A DNA stretch of 64,000 nt from Bacillota bacterium (GTDB lineage Bacteria; Bacillota; Bacilli; Paenibacillales; NBRC-103111), in contig JAEWMH010000080.1 of NCBI GenBank assembly GCA_023393235.1, positions 1 through 64,000 of the forward strand. The letters are read 5' to 3'. Every line of letters starts with the position of its first letter. Position 1 is the stretch's first letter. Both the position numbers and the translations under genes were made by a program. The notes beneath the pieces are model-generated. The model had not been told where the DNA came from and did not search any database. It saw only the letters and a list, made by a program, of their open reading frames with translations. Below are positions 49,766-56,308 of the stretch, piece by piece.

Positions 49766-51154
49766 TTATTTGGAGTTGGCTTGCTTTTGCACCTGATCCA
49801 GCTTGTCGGTGACTTGTTTGGCGGTTGCGCCGCCGGAGATGAGCTTCTGGATTTGCGTTTCGGTTTCCTTATACACCTCGGACTGGATGGTGGAGTCGAA
49901 GTGGGAGAAGGCGCCTCCGGCCTTGTTCACAATATCCATGACCGACTTCACCAGCGGGTCCTGCACCTTGCCCAGAGCATCGGCAGACAGCTTCATGGAC
50001 GGCAGCACACCATCCTCCAGGAGACCACGGAGCTGCATTTCATCATTGAACAGGTTCTTAATAAACGCCTTCACTGCTGTCAGCTCATTCGGCTTCAGGT
50101 TGGAGGAGAAGCCGTAGCCGTTGGCGTAGTTGCCGTTGATGAAGGTTTGGTTGCCCATCCCGCCTGTTACGGGGGGCATGGAGAAGTACCCTACCTTGTT
50201 GGTCAGGTCCCCTGCCTGAGCCTGATCCTTAAACACGGAGGAGCGCCAGCTGCCATCGAACATCATAGCCCCTTTGCCTGTCAGGAACTGGTTGAGCATT
50301 TCCGGGTATTCCATCCCCAGCTCACCTTTGGTGAAGTAACCCTTCTTGACCCATTCCTCATATTTGGAAAAAGCAGATACGACCTCAGGGGCATTCCATG
50401 CCTTTTTCCCGGTGGCAAAACCTTCAATGGAATCCGGTCCGGCATACCGGCCGATCAGGGTGTTCAGCAGCATGTTGGGTACCCATGCACCCTTGGAGCC
50501 CATAGCGAAGGGGGTTACACCCTTTTCCTTCAGCTTGGCCGCTGCCGACTCCAGCTCCTCCCAGGTGGCGGGTACCTTGATGCCATTTTGCTCGAACAGA
50601 GGTTTATTGTAGAAGAAGCCTTCCGTATTACCGCCGATGGGCAACCCGTAAACTTTGCCGTCCAGGGTAAACTGGTTCAGGTTGATGAACTTCGAATCGA
50701 TGCCCAGCTCCTTCAGAATGGGAGTCAGGTCCAGGAGGCGTCCGGCCTTGGCATACTTCAGCGCATCCCCCGCGCCGCCGAACAGGTCAAAAATCTTCGG
50801 CGGGTTGCCCGCCGCCATCTCCGCCGGAAGCTTAGTGAAGCGGTTCACCTGGTCCTCTACGCCGTCCAGCTGCAAAGTAAGACCGGGCACATCCTGCTGG
50901 GTCTTCTTCACCACATCATCCAGAATCGCCTTGCGGAACTTCTGGGCTTCGCCGATCTGGATGTGGCGCAGGGAAACGGTAAAGGGCTCCGCTTTCGGCG
51001 CAGTGGAAGCTTGCGGCGAAGCCGTCGCGGCAGTGCTGGCGGCGGCAGTTGCAGCAGCGGATGGTGCAGCAGAGTCTTTGTCATCCCCACAACCGGCCAG
51101 TACCGCGGCAGAGGCGAGGACGGTGCTCAAGGCAAGCGTTACAGCTTTTTTCAT
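49766..51154 (-). CDS. Extracellular sugar-binding lipoprotein, family 1
   Basis: A 462-residue protein. The signal peptide MKKAVTLALSTVLASAAVLA ends in lipobox L-A-G-C (C22), followed by an Ala/Ser/Thr-rich linker and a family 1 solute-binding fold (GKVYGLPIGGNTEGFFYNKPLF in two parts, then GKGAMMFDGSW). It would be anchored outside the membrane, capture a sugar and deliver it to the two permeases. The site GGGAGGT lies seven bases before ATG 51154. A TATAAT (minus strand, plus 51198-51203) lies upstream without a clear -35, consistent with activation by the response regulator. Confidence 0.92.
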   Translation of the reverse strand: MKKAVTLALSTVLASAAVLAGCGDDKDSAAPSAAATAAASTAATASPQASTAPKAEPFTVSLRHIQIGEAQKFRKAILDDVVKKTQQDVPGLTLQLDGVEDQVNRFTKLPAEMAAGNPPKIFDLFGGAGDALKYAKAGRLLDLTPILKELGIDSKFINLNQFTLDGKVYGLPIGGNTEGFFYNKPLFEQNGIKVPATWEELESAAAKLKEKGVTPFAMGSKGAWVPNMLLNTLIGRYAGPDSIEGFATGKKAWNAPEVVSAFSKYEEWVKKGYFTKGELGMEYPEMLNQFLTGKGAMMFDGSWRSSVFKDQAQAGDLTNKVGYFSMPPVTGGMGNQTFINGNYANGYGFSSNLKPNELTAVKAFIKNLFNDEMQLRGLLEDGVLPSMKLSADALGKVQDPLVKSVMDIVNKAGGAFSHFDSTIQSEVYKETETQIQKLISGGATAKQVTDKLDQVQKQANSK

Positions 51155-51273
51155 TGGACGGGACCTCCCATGTATCGTTCTATTGGATTACACCCTGATT
51201 ATAATCCGGTGCGCCGAAGCCGGGCAGATTCACATTTCCATTATCAGGGGGCAAAATCCTCTACAAGAATCCT

Positions 51274-51319
51274 GCCAAAAACGCCGGAGCCTCCCTTTGG
51301 GGCAGCTCTGGCGTCCGTT
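51274..51319 (-). terminator. Terminator of the small XRE operon
   Basis: ACGCCGGAGC pairs with GCTCTGGCGT (one mismatch). On the minus strand it is followed by TTTTTGG. It lies 36 bases after the stop at 51355. Confidence 0.8.
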
Positions 51320-51354
51320 TACTCTAGGGCATGTTTGCAAACCCGCCCCAGCGC

Positions 51355-51684
51355 TCAGCTCTTGAAATCCCTCACATAGAAATACCCTGCGGATACAGCT
51401 CCCACCAGTGCGGTCACGGAAAAGCATAAAAGCAGCATCTGTCGGAAGTGCTCTGTATTCTGCGGCACCAGCAGCACAAACAGGATGAGCATCCCCATCA
51501 AGGTACTGAACATCCGGTTGGTTACGTTCAGCCGGATTTTCACGCCGTACTCATCGGTTTTCCCGATTTTGCTAAAAAAATAGGTATAAGCAGCAGCACT
51601 CAGGAAAGCCACTGCCGCGGCCACTCCCACAAACAGGTTAAAGTTGCCGCTGATCTTGAGCCAATGGTCCAAATACTCAATCAT
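51355..51684 (-). CDS. Small membrane protein coupled to an XRE regulator
   Basis: A 109-residue protein with three hydrophobic segments (about residues 17-38, 60-75 and 82-103). Its ATG overlaps the regulator stop (ATGA), so the two are made together. Pairs of a short YozG-like XRE protein and a small membrane protein of unknown function are common in Bacillales; the membrane partner may sequester or sense for the regulator. No specific family recognised. Confidence 0.75.
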   Translation of the reverse strand: MIEYLDHWLKISGNFNLFVGVAAAVAFLSAAAYTYFFSKIGKTDEYGVKIRLNVTNRMFSTLMGMLILFVLLVPQNTEHFRQMLLLCFSVTALVGAVSAGYFYVRDFKS

Positions 51685-51911
51685 GCTTCTCCTCCTCCTT
51701 TTTCGTAGGTAAACATATCCTCAATCCGCACTCCGAAAAAATCCGCAATGCGGTAAGCCAACAGAAGTGAGGGGGAATAGTTATTTTTCTCCATGACAAA
51801 TATCGTTTGTTTGGACACCCCTACCGCCTGGGCCAGCTCACTTTGGGACAGCCGTCTCAACACACGGTACTCATACACTTTGTTTATAATGGAATCTGTG
51901 TTTTTTTCCAA
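51681..51911 (-). CDS. Short XRE-family regulator (YozG-like)
   Basis: A 76-residue single-domain HTH_3 protein (NKVYEYRVLRRLSQSELAQA, then SKQTIFVMEKNNYSPSLLLA and RIADFFGVRIEDMFTYE). Proteins of this size bind as dimers and usually autoregulate. Start TTG 51911 is chosen because GGGAGG lies seven bases upstream; the frame extends to 51932 without a site. It is the first gene of a two-gene operon. Confidence 0.85.
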   Translation of the reverse strand: MEKNTDSIINKVYEYRVLRRLSQSELAQAVGVSKQTIFVMEKNNYSPSLLLAYRIADFFGVRIEDMFTYEKGGGEA

Positions 51912-51986
51912 TTGTAAACCTCCCTCCACCAATATAATAAATTATAATTTAACAAAAGTAAAGTTTACTTATACTTTTGTTGTTCC

Positions 51987-52170
51987 TTACGGACCGAGAG
52001 GGCGCTATTTTGCCAAAATGCAGCTTTCTAATCCTTTCGCGGACACACGGTACGCTATTTCCTCTTAGTTCCCTCCAAACCCCCATTTTTTCATCGAATA
52101 ACGGCTCCTGTGTCCGCCAAAATGGAGAAACGCCGGATTTCAGTAAAATAACGCCCCCTGTGTCCGTTAG
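51987..52170. repeat. 184-bp four-arm inverted element, copy 7
   Basis: GGAC of the direct arms lies at 51992 and 52041 (49 bp apart) and GTCC of the inverted arms at 52112 and 52162 (50 bp apart); the ends are CTTACGGAC and GTCCGTTAG. It is one base shorter than the other copies. It lies in the 434-base gap upstream of the XRE operon and downstream of nrdR. The rest of the gap (52171-52345) shows no gene. Confidence 0.85.
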
Positions 52171-52345
52171 CTCGGCGATGGTTGGCAGGCTATGTAGGCT
52201 GCTCCAAACAAAAAGGACTTCCGCCCCAATTTCAGGCTGAAATCCTCAAAGATAGCTTCACTATGGTTTCATGATTCATGATGGCTTAGCTTACAAATGG
52301 CCACTACGGATAACCGTCCGGCCCAAGCTGCCGCGCAAGCTTCCC

Positions 52346-52816
52346 TTACTTGTCTTCCTGCGGCTGCTTCATAAGGATCTGGGTGAGCTCCTTCATGAAC
52401 ATATTGATGTCCTTGAATTGGCGGTATACGGAAGCGAAGCGCACATACGCCACCTCGTCCACCGGATACAGCTCCTGCATCACCAGTTCGCCTATATTGC
52501 GGCTTTCCACCTCCGCCTGGGCCGTGGTGCGGAGCTGTTTTTCCACCTCGGAGACCAGCGCTTCCAGCTGTTCCACGGAAACGGGGCGCTTCTCGCAGGC
52601 CCGGATTAGTCCGCGCATCACCTTCTCGCGGCTGAATTCCTCGCGGCTGCCGTCTTTTTTAATTACCATCAACGGGGTTTCCTCCACCATCTCGAAGGTG
52701 GTGAACCGTTTTCCGCATTTTTCGCATTCCCTGCGGCGGCGGATGGATTTGTTTTCGTTGGCCGCCCGGGAATCCAGCACCTTGGTGCCCGCATAATCGC
52801 AATAAGGACATTTCAT
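52346..52816 (-). CDS. nrdR: NrdR, ribonucleotide reductase repressor
   Basis: A 156-residue regulator of standard length. The zinc ribbon has C3-x-x-C6 (MKCPYCDYAG) and C31-x-x-C34 (RECEKCGKRFTTFE), followed by an ATP-cone domain (about residues 49-139, VIKKDGSREEFSREKVMRGL). NrdR binds NrdR boxes upstream of ribonucleotide reductase genes and represses them when dATP is bound. No NrdR box or nrd gene is in the window. It lies in the usual Bacillales neighbourhood near coaE and polA. Confidence 0.96.
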   Translation of the reverse strand: MKCPYCDYAGTKVLDSRAANENKSIRRRRECEKCGKRFTTFEMVEETPLMVIKKDGSREEFSREKVMRGLIRACEKRPVSVEQLEALVSEVEKQLRTTAQAEVESRNIGELVMQELYPVDEVAYVRFASVYRQFKDINMFMKELTQILMKQPQEDK

Positions 52817-52862
52817 TGTTTTTGTTCCTCCCGGTTCTTCGCAGTTTACAATCCGCTAGTTA

Positions 52863-52916
52863 GGCGTGTCTGAAAAATCGCTGAAATCTGCACCCCTTGG
52901 AGCCTTCAGACACGCC
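52863..52916. terminator. Hairpin between nrdR and the SASP gene
   Basis: GGCGTGTCTGA (52863-52873) pairs perfectly with TCAGACACGCC (52906-52916), followed on the plus strand by CTGTTTT. It may insulate the SASP gene from rightward read-through. No terminating gene is obvious, so its role is unclear. Confidence 0.55.
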
Positions 52917-52998
52917 CTGTTTTCCAGCGGTTCCCTTGATTGAAGCCGCGGTCTTCGACACACAATAGCATTACCAACCGACAAGGAGGTGAACACAC

Positions 52999-53217
52999 AT
53001 GGGCGCAGGACAATCCCGCAACAGCAACACTCTGGTAGTTCCTCAAGCTAACCAAGCTCTGGATCAACTGAAATATGAAGTGGCTCAAGAGCTGGGTATC
53101 GCCATTCCGCAAGACGGATACTATGGCAACATGGCTACACGCGACACCGGCGCAATTGGTGGCCACATCACACGCCGTCTGGTACAAATCGCCGAACAAA
53201 CTCTTTCCGGAAAATAA
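52999..53217 (+). CDS. Alpha/beta-type small acid-soluble spore protein
   Basis: A 72-residue DNA-binding protein that coats spore DNA and protects it from UV and heat. It contains both family blocks: QLKYEVAQELGI (GPR protease site region; the usual EIAxE appears as EVAQE) and GGHITRRLVQIAEQTLSG. The Asn/Gln-rich N-terminus is typical. The start is ATG 52999 after AAGGAGGTG. A sequence CACAATA near 52959 with TGATTG 18 bases upstream weakly fits a sigma-G promoter, as expected for forespore expression; I give that low weight. Confidence 0.93.
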   Translation: MGAGQSRNSNTLVVPQANQALDQLKYEVAQELGIAIPQDGYYGNMATRDTGAIGGHITRRLVQIAEQTLSGK

Positions 53218-53250
53218 TGCAATAACGGCTTTATTGTAAAGCCCGGAGAC

Positions 53251-53297
53251 GCACCGGAGGTCCTTCCCCACAAGGAAGCGGCTTCCGGTGCTTCTTC
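53251..53297 (+). terminator. Hairpin terminator after the SASP gene
   Basis: GCACCGGA (53251-53258) pairs with TCCGGTGC (53284-53291), with an inner CTTCC/GGAAG stem, followed by TTCTTCC. It lies between the convergent SASP and transglycosylase genes. Confidence 0.7.
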
Positions 53298-53312
53298 CGG
53301 TTATCCCCGCGC

Positions 53313-53870
53313 TTACTCATACAGCTCCTGGTACTTATGGTAATAATACATCACCTTGCGGACATAACGGCTTGTCTCTCCGAAGGGGATCGCATCGACT
53401 GTTTGCAGAGTGCCGTCCCAAATCCCTTTTTCCAGCCAATCCGAAACATTCGCCGGTCCCGCATTATACGAGGCGACCGCCTTCACCACATCCTGGTCAT
53501 GCTTCTTTAGCATCATGGCCAAATACCAGGTGCCCACCCGGATGTTGACCTCCGGCTCCTCCATATCCTTTAACGACAGCCCCTCAAATTCCCGCTCCTG
53601 CAAAATGGACTTGGCGGTAGGCGGCATAATCTGCATCATGCCCACTGCACCCTTGTAGGATTCCGCATTGGGACGGTAATTGGTTTCCACCCGGATCACC
53701 GCCGCGATCAAACGCGGATCCAGCTGTGCCTCGGCGGCAGCCTGGTCGATTTCCTCCCGGTACATAATGGGATAAATCAGCCTGCCCAGCCATTCGCTCC
53801 GGTAGAATAAAACCAGGACCAGCAGGAGCAGCACCAGGGCGAACCAGCGCTTCTTTTGCCTGCTTCTCAT
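53313..53870 (-). CDS. Membrane-anchored lytic transglycosylase
   Basis: A 185-residue enzyme of the Slt70/MltC-like family that cleaves peptidoglycan to 1,6-anhydro products. The N-terminal anchor helix (residues about 9-23) is followed by the SLT domain. The catalytic glutamate is E62 in IRVETNYRPNA, and the motifs GAVGMMQIMPPTA, NIRVGTWYL and AVASYNAGPANV are intact. It acts outside the membrane. ATG 53870 overlaps the coaE stop (ATGA). This coaE-SLT arrangement is common in Paenibacillus. Confidence 0.93.
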   Translation of the reverse strand: MRSRQKKRWFALVLLLLVLVLFYRSEWLGRLIYPIMYREEIDQAAAEAQLDPRLIAAVIRVETNYRPNAESYKGAVGMMQIMPPTAKSILQEREFEGLSLKDMEEPEVNIRVGTWYLAMMLKKHDQDVVKAVASYNAGPANVSDWLEKGIWDGTLQTVDAIPFGETSRYVRKVMYYYHKYQELYE

Positions 53871-54463
53871 GCCAGCCCCTTCTTGCGCAGGTATTGCTCC
53901 ACCTGCCGTTCCGTCTCCTCCGGCGTCCCGCTGTTGTCAATAACCACGTCCGCCCATTCCTTCTTCCACTCCAGGGGCATCTGCGCATCAATCCGCTGCT
54001 CCGCTTCCTCCCCGTTTAAACCGTCCCGCTGCCCAAGCCGCTCCAATTGGATTTCCCTGTCGGCAGCTACCACCAACACTTCCTGGAACATATCCTCCAT
54101 CTGCGCTTCATACAAAAGCGGCACATCCGCCACCACCAGCTTGTCCGGCTGAAGGCGCTCCGCCTCCGCCATACGCTCCTGCAGCAGCTGGATAATGGCA
54201 GGATGCAGCAGCTCCTCCAGTCGTTTGCGTTTGGCGTCGTTCTCAAACACAACCTTGCCCAGCTGCTTGCGGTTAAGCGTCCCATCCCCGTTGAGCATGT
54301 CCGGTCCGAAGACCCGGACCACCTCCGCAAGCGCCGGGGCACCGGGCTCCACAACCTCCCGGGCCAGGATATCCGCATCGATGACGATGGCTCCCCGGGA
54401 GGCCAGCAGCCGGGATACTGTACTTTTTCCGCAGGCGATGCCTCCGGTTAATCCGATATTCAT
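53867..54463 (-). CDS. coaE: Dephospho-CoA kinase
   Basis: A 198-residue enzyme catalysing the last step of coenzyme A synthesis, ATP-dependent phosphorylation of the 3'-hydroxyl of dephospho-CoA. Walker A is GLTGGIACGKST (residues 4-15). The CoA-binding DADILAREVVEPG and the lid-region LHPAIIQLL are present. Length is standard. It is translated together with the lytic transglycosylase and lies downstream of mutM and ytaF in the conserved block. Confidence 0.95.
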   Translation of the reverse strand: MNIGLTGGIACGKSTVSRLLASRGAIVIDADILAREVVEPGAPALAEVVRVFGPDMLNGDGTLNRKQLGKVVFENDAKRKRLEELLHPAIIQLLQERMAEAERLQPDKLVVADVPLLYEAQMEDMFQEVLVVAADREIQLERLGQRDGLNGEEAEQRIDAQMPLEWKKEWADVVIDNSGTPEETERQVEQYLRKKGLA

Positions 54464-54527
54464 AAGGTACGCACTCCCGTTAATTCTAATCTTGCCTTAA
54501 GCCTGTTGACTTCCATCACTTATATAC

Positions 54528-55235
54528 TTACATCAGCCTGAATATCCCCATCAGCATCAGGATGCAGCCGGGCAGAACCGATAATTTTCTGATCCATTGA
54601 ACATTGGAATACATAAAGCCGAAGCGCAGCCCGCCCAGAATGAAGCTCCCTGAGGCTACAGCTATAACGGCAGAGGTCAAAAGCGGCGTATAGCCGATAA
54701 AAGCAGCGCCGATCCCCGCCCCGAAGGCATCCAGGGACAAAGCCAAGCCCAGCCATGCCGCCTCCATGGCGGAAATCACGCCGGAGCGGTCCAAATCCGC
54801 GGCAGAGGGGGTTCGCAAAATCTGGATCACCAGCCCCAGCCGTTTCAGCTCAATAGACAGCACCCGTGCTTCCTGTCTGTTGTTCTCCTGCTGCTCCTGT
54901 TTCCCTACTGGAACTGTCCCAGCGGCGACGGCCGAAGACTGGGCTTCCTCCGTCCCTTCGTCTTCCCCGTTTCTTCTCATCTGAATAACTGCCCAGAAGC
55001 CCAATCCGATGAGAATAACGGCGCCGGCGGTTTTGGCGACACTCTCCGGAATATACGCAGTGGCGGCCACCCCGATCTGCATCGCGGCAAAAAACACCAG
55101 CCCGGACATCACCGCAATAATCAGGACGGAGATAACCGGTATTTTGATTTTGCGCAGACCATACATAGCTCCTACTCCGAAACCGTCCAAACTGACTGCC
55201 AATGCCAACGCCAACAGGGATACCAAATGCGGCAC
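54528..55235 (-). CDS. ytaF: YtaF-type sporulation membrane protein
   Basis: A 235-residue membrane protein related to MntP-like manganese exporters. Two bundles of three helices are separated by a long polar loop (about residues 88-145, rich in Q/E/R). Each half has an aspartate in a helix start, LALAVSLDGFGVGAMYGL and LGLALSLDAFGAGIGAAF, typical of this family. GTG 55235 has GGGAGGGG upstream; the frame extends to 55364 without a site. YtaF is made during sporulation in Bacillus and found near mutM and coaE; the exact role is unclear. Confidence 0.88.
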   Translation of the reverse strand: MPHLVSLLALALAVSLDGFGVGAMYGLRKIKIPVISVLIIAVMSGLVFFAAMQIGVAATAYIPESVAKTAGAVILIGLGFWAVIQMRRNGEDEGTEEAQSSAVAAGTVPVGKQEQQENNRQEARVLSIELKRLGLVIQILRTPSAADLDRSGVISAMEAAWLGLALSLDAFGAGIGAAFIGYTPLLTSAVIAVASGSFILGGLRFGFMYSNVQWIRKLSVLPGCILMLMGIFRLM

Positions 55236-55382
55236 CGTAAACCCCTCCCAAGCCGTTAAGATAGTGGCTGCATTCCTCTGTGATATGCAGATCACTCTCA
55301 TCTTATGGTTTAGGCTTGGCCCTGGTGCGCGGCTTTGGATAACCGCCCCTCCGGAATCTTCCACCTGCTTCCAGCAGGAGCT

Positions 55383-56267
55383 TTATTCCTCTTTGGTTGG
55401 TTGCCCCTTGCTGCGGCGCAGCTTCTTCATCCGCCGTGTCACTTCCGGCTGGCAATGGGGGCAATAATGGGTGCCCCGCCCCGCCAGCACCGTCTTCTCA
55501 ATCGGCCTGCCGCAATGGCCGCAAGGCTCGTTCTTACGCCCGTAGGCCTTCAGCTGGTGCTGGAACATCCCCATCTCGCCCTGTCCGTTCACATAGGACT
55601 TGATAGAGGAGCCCCCGGCTTGCACCGATTCGGCCAGGGTGTCCACAATCGCCCGGTGCAGCCGCTTCAGTTCCGCGGGCGACAGGCTGTCCGCCGTTCT
55701 CGCCGGATGGATGCCTGCCGTGAACAGGGCTTCGTCGGCATAAATATTGCCTATGCCCACAATGACCTCCTGGTTTAGGAGGAGAGGTTTGATTTTAGTG
55801 GACCGGCGGGCAATCCGGGCGGTGAAGGCCGCCAGCGTAAACGCCGGGTCCAGGGGCTCCAGCCCCAGCTTATGCAGCGGGGGACTCACCCACTCCTCTC
55901 CTGTCCGGAACAGGTGCATGGTGCCGAACTGGCGAACATCCTTGTAGCGCAGATCCGTCCCGTCGGTAAAATGGAACAGCACATGGGTGTGCAGCTCCCG
56001 GGGCGCTTCCGCCGGATAGACGCCATACCGCCCCTCCATCCGCAGATGGGAGACCAGCACCAGGTCATCCAGCAGGAAGCGGAGGAACTTCCCTCTCCGC
56101 TCCACATCTCGGATGGTCTGCCCCTCCAGAAGCCGGGCGAACTCCTCCGGCTCCCCGGGCAGACGGATGATCCGCGGCAGCTCCACGGAGACGGAAGCGA
56201 TGGTTTTTCCTTTGACCAGCATTTGCAGTGTGCGCTTGACCGTTTCCACCTCTGGCAGCTCCGGCAT
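55383..56267 (-). CDS. mutM: Formamidopyrimidine-DNA glycosylase
   Basis: A 294-residue base-excision repair enzyme that removes 8-oxoguanine and formamidopyrimidines and nicks the DNA. The catalytic N-terminal proline and glutamate are in M-P-E-L-P-E-V-E-T. The beta-hairpin lysine lies in RRGKFLRF. The void-filling H-L-R-M-E-G-R-Y is present. The zinc finger near the C-terminus is CGHCGRPIEKTVLAGRG then HYCPHC. It is transcribed with polA (41 bases downstream) in the conserved Bacillales order. Confidence 0.96.
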   Translation of the reverse strand: MPELPEVETVKRTLQMLVKGKTIASVSVELPRIIRLPGEPEEFARLLEGQTIRDVERRGKFLRFLLDDLVLVSHLRMEGRYGVYPAEAPRELHTHVLFHFTDGTDLRYKDVRQFGTMHLFRTGEEWVSPPLHKLGLEPLDPAFTLAAFTARIARRSTKIKPLLLNQEVIVGIGNIYADEALFTAGIHPARTADSLSPAELKRLHRAIVDTLAESVQAGGSSIKSYVNGQGEMGMFQHQLKAYGRKNEPCGHCGRPIEKTVLAGRGTHYCPHCQPEVTRRMKKLRRSKGQPTKEE

Positions 56268-56308
56268 CCTGTGATTCCTCCTCGCTATTGGTTGGGGGTT
56301 ATCCCCGT

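Noticed and set aside
49781..51379. 532-codon open frame on the plus strand
   Set aside because: It is antisense to the clearly recognisable sugar-binding lipoprotein gene and contains no motif.
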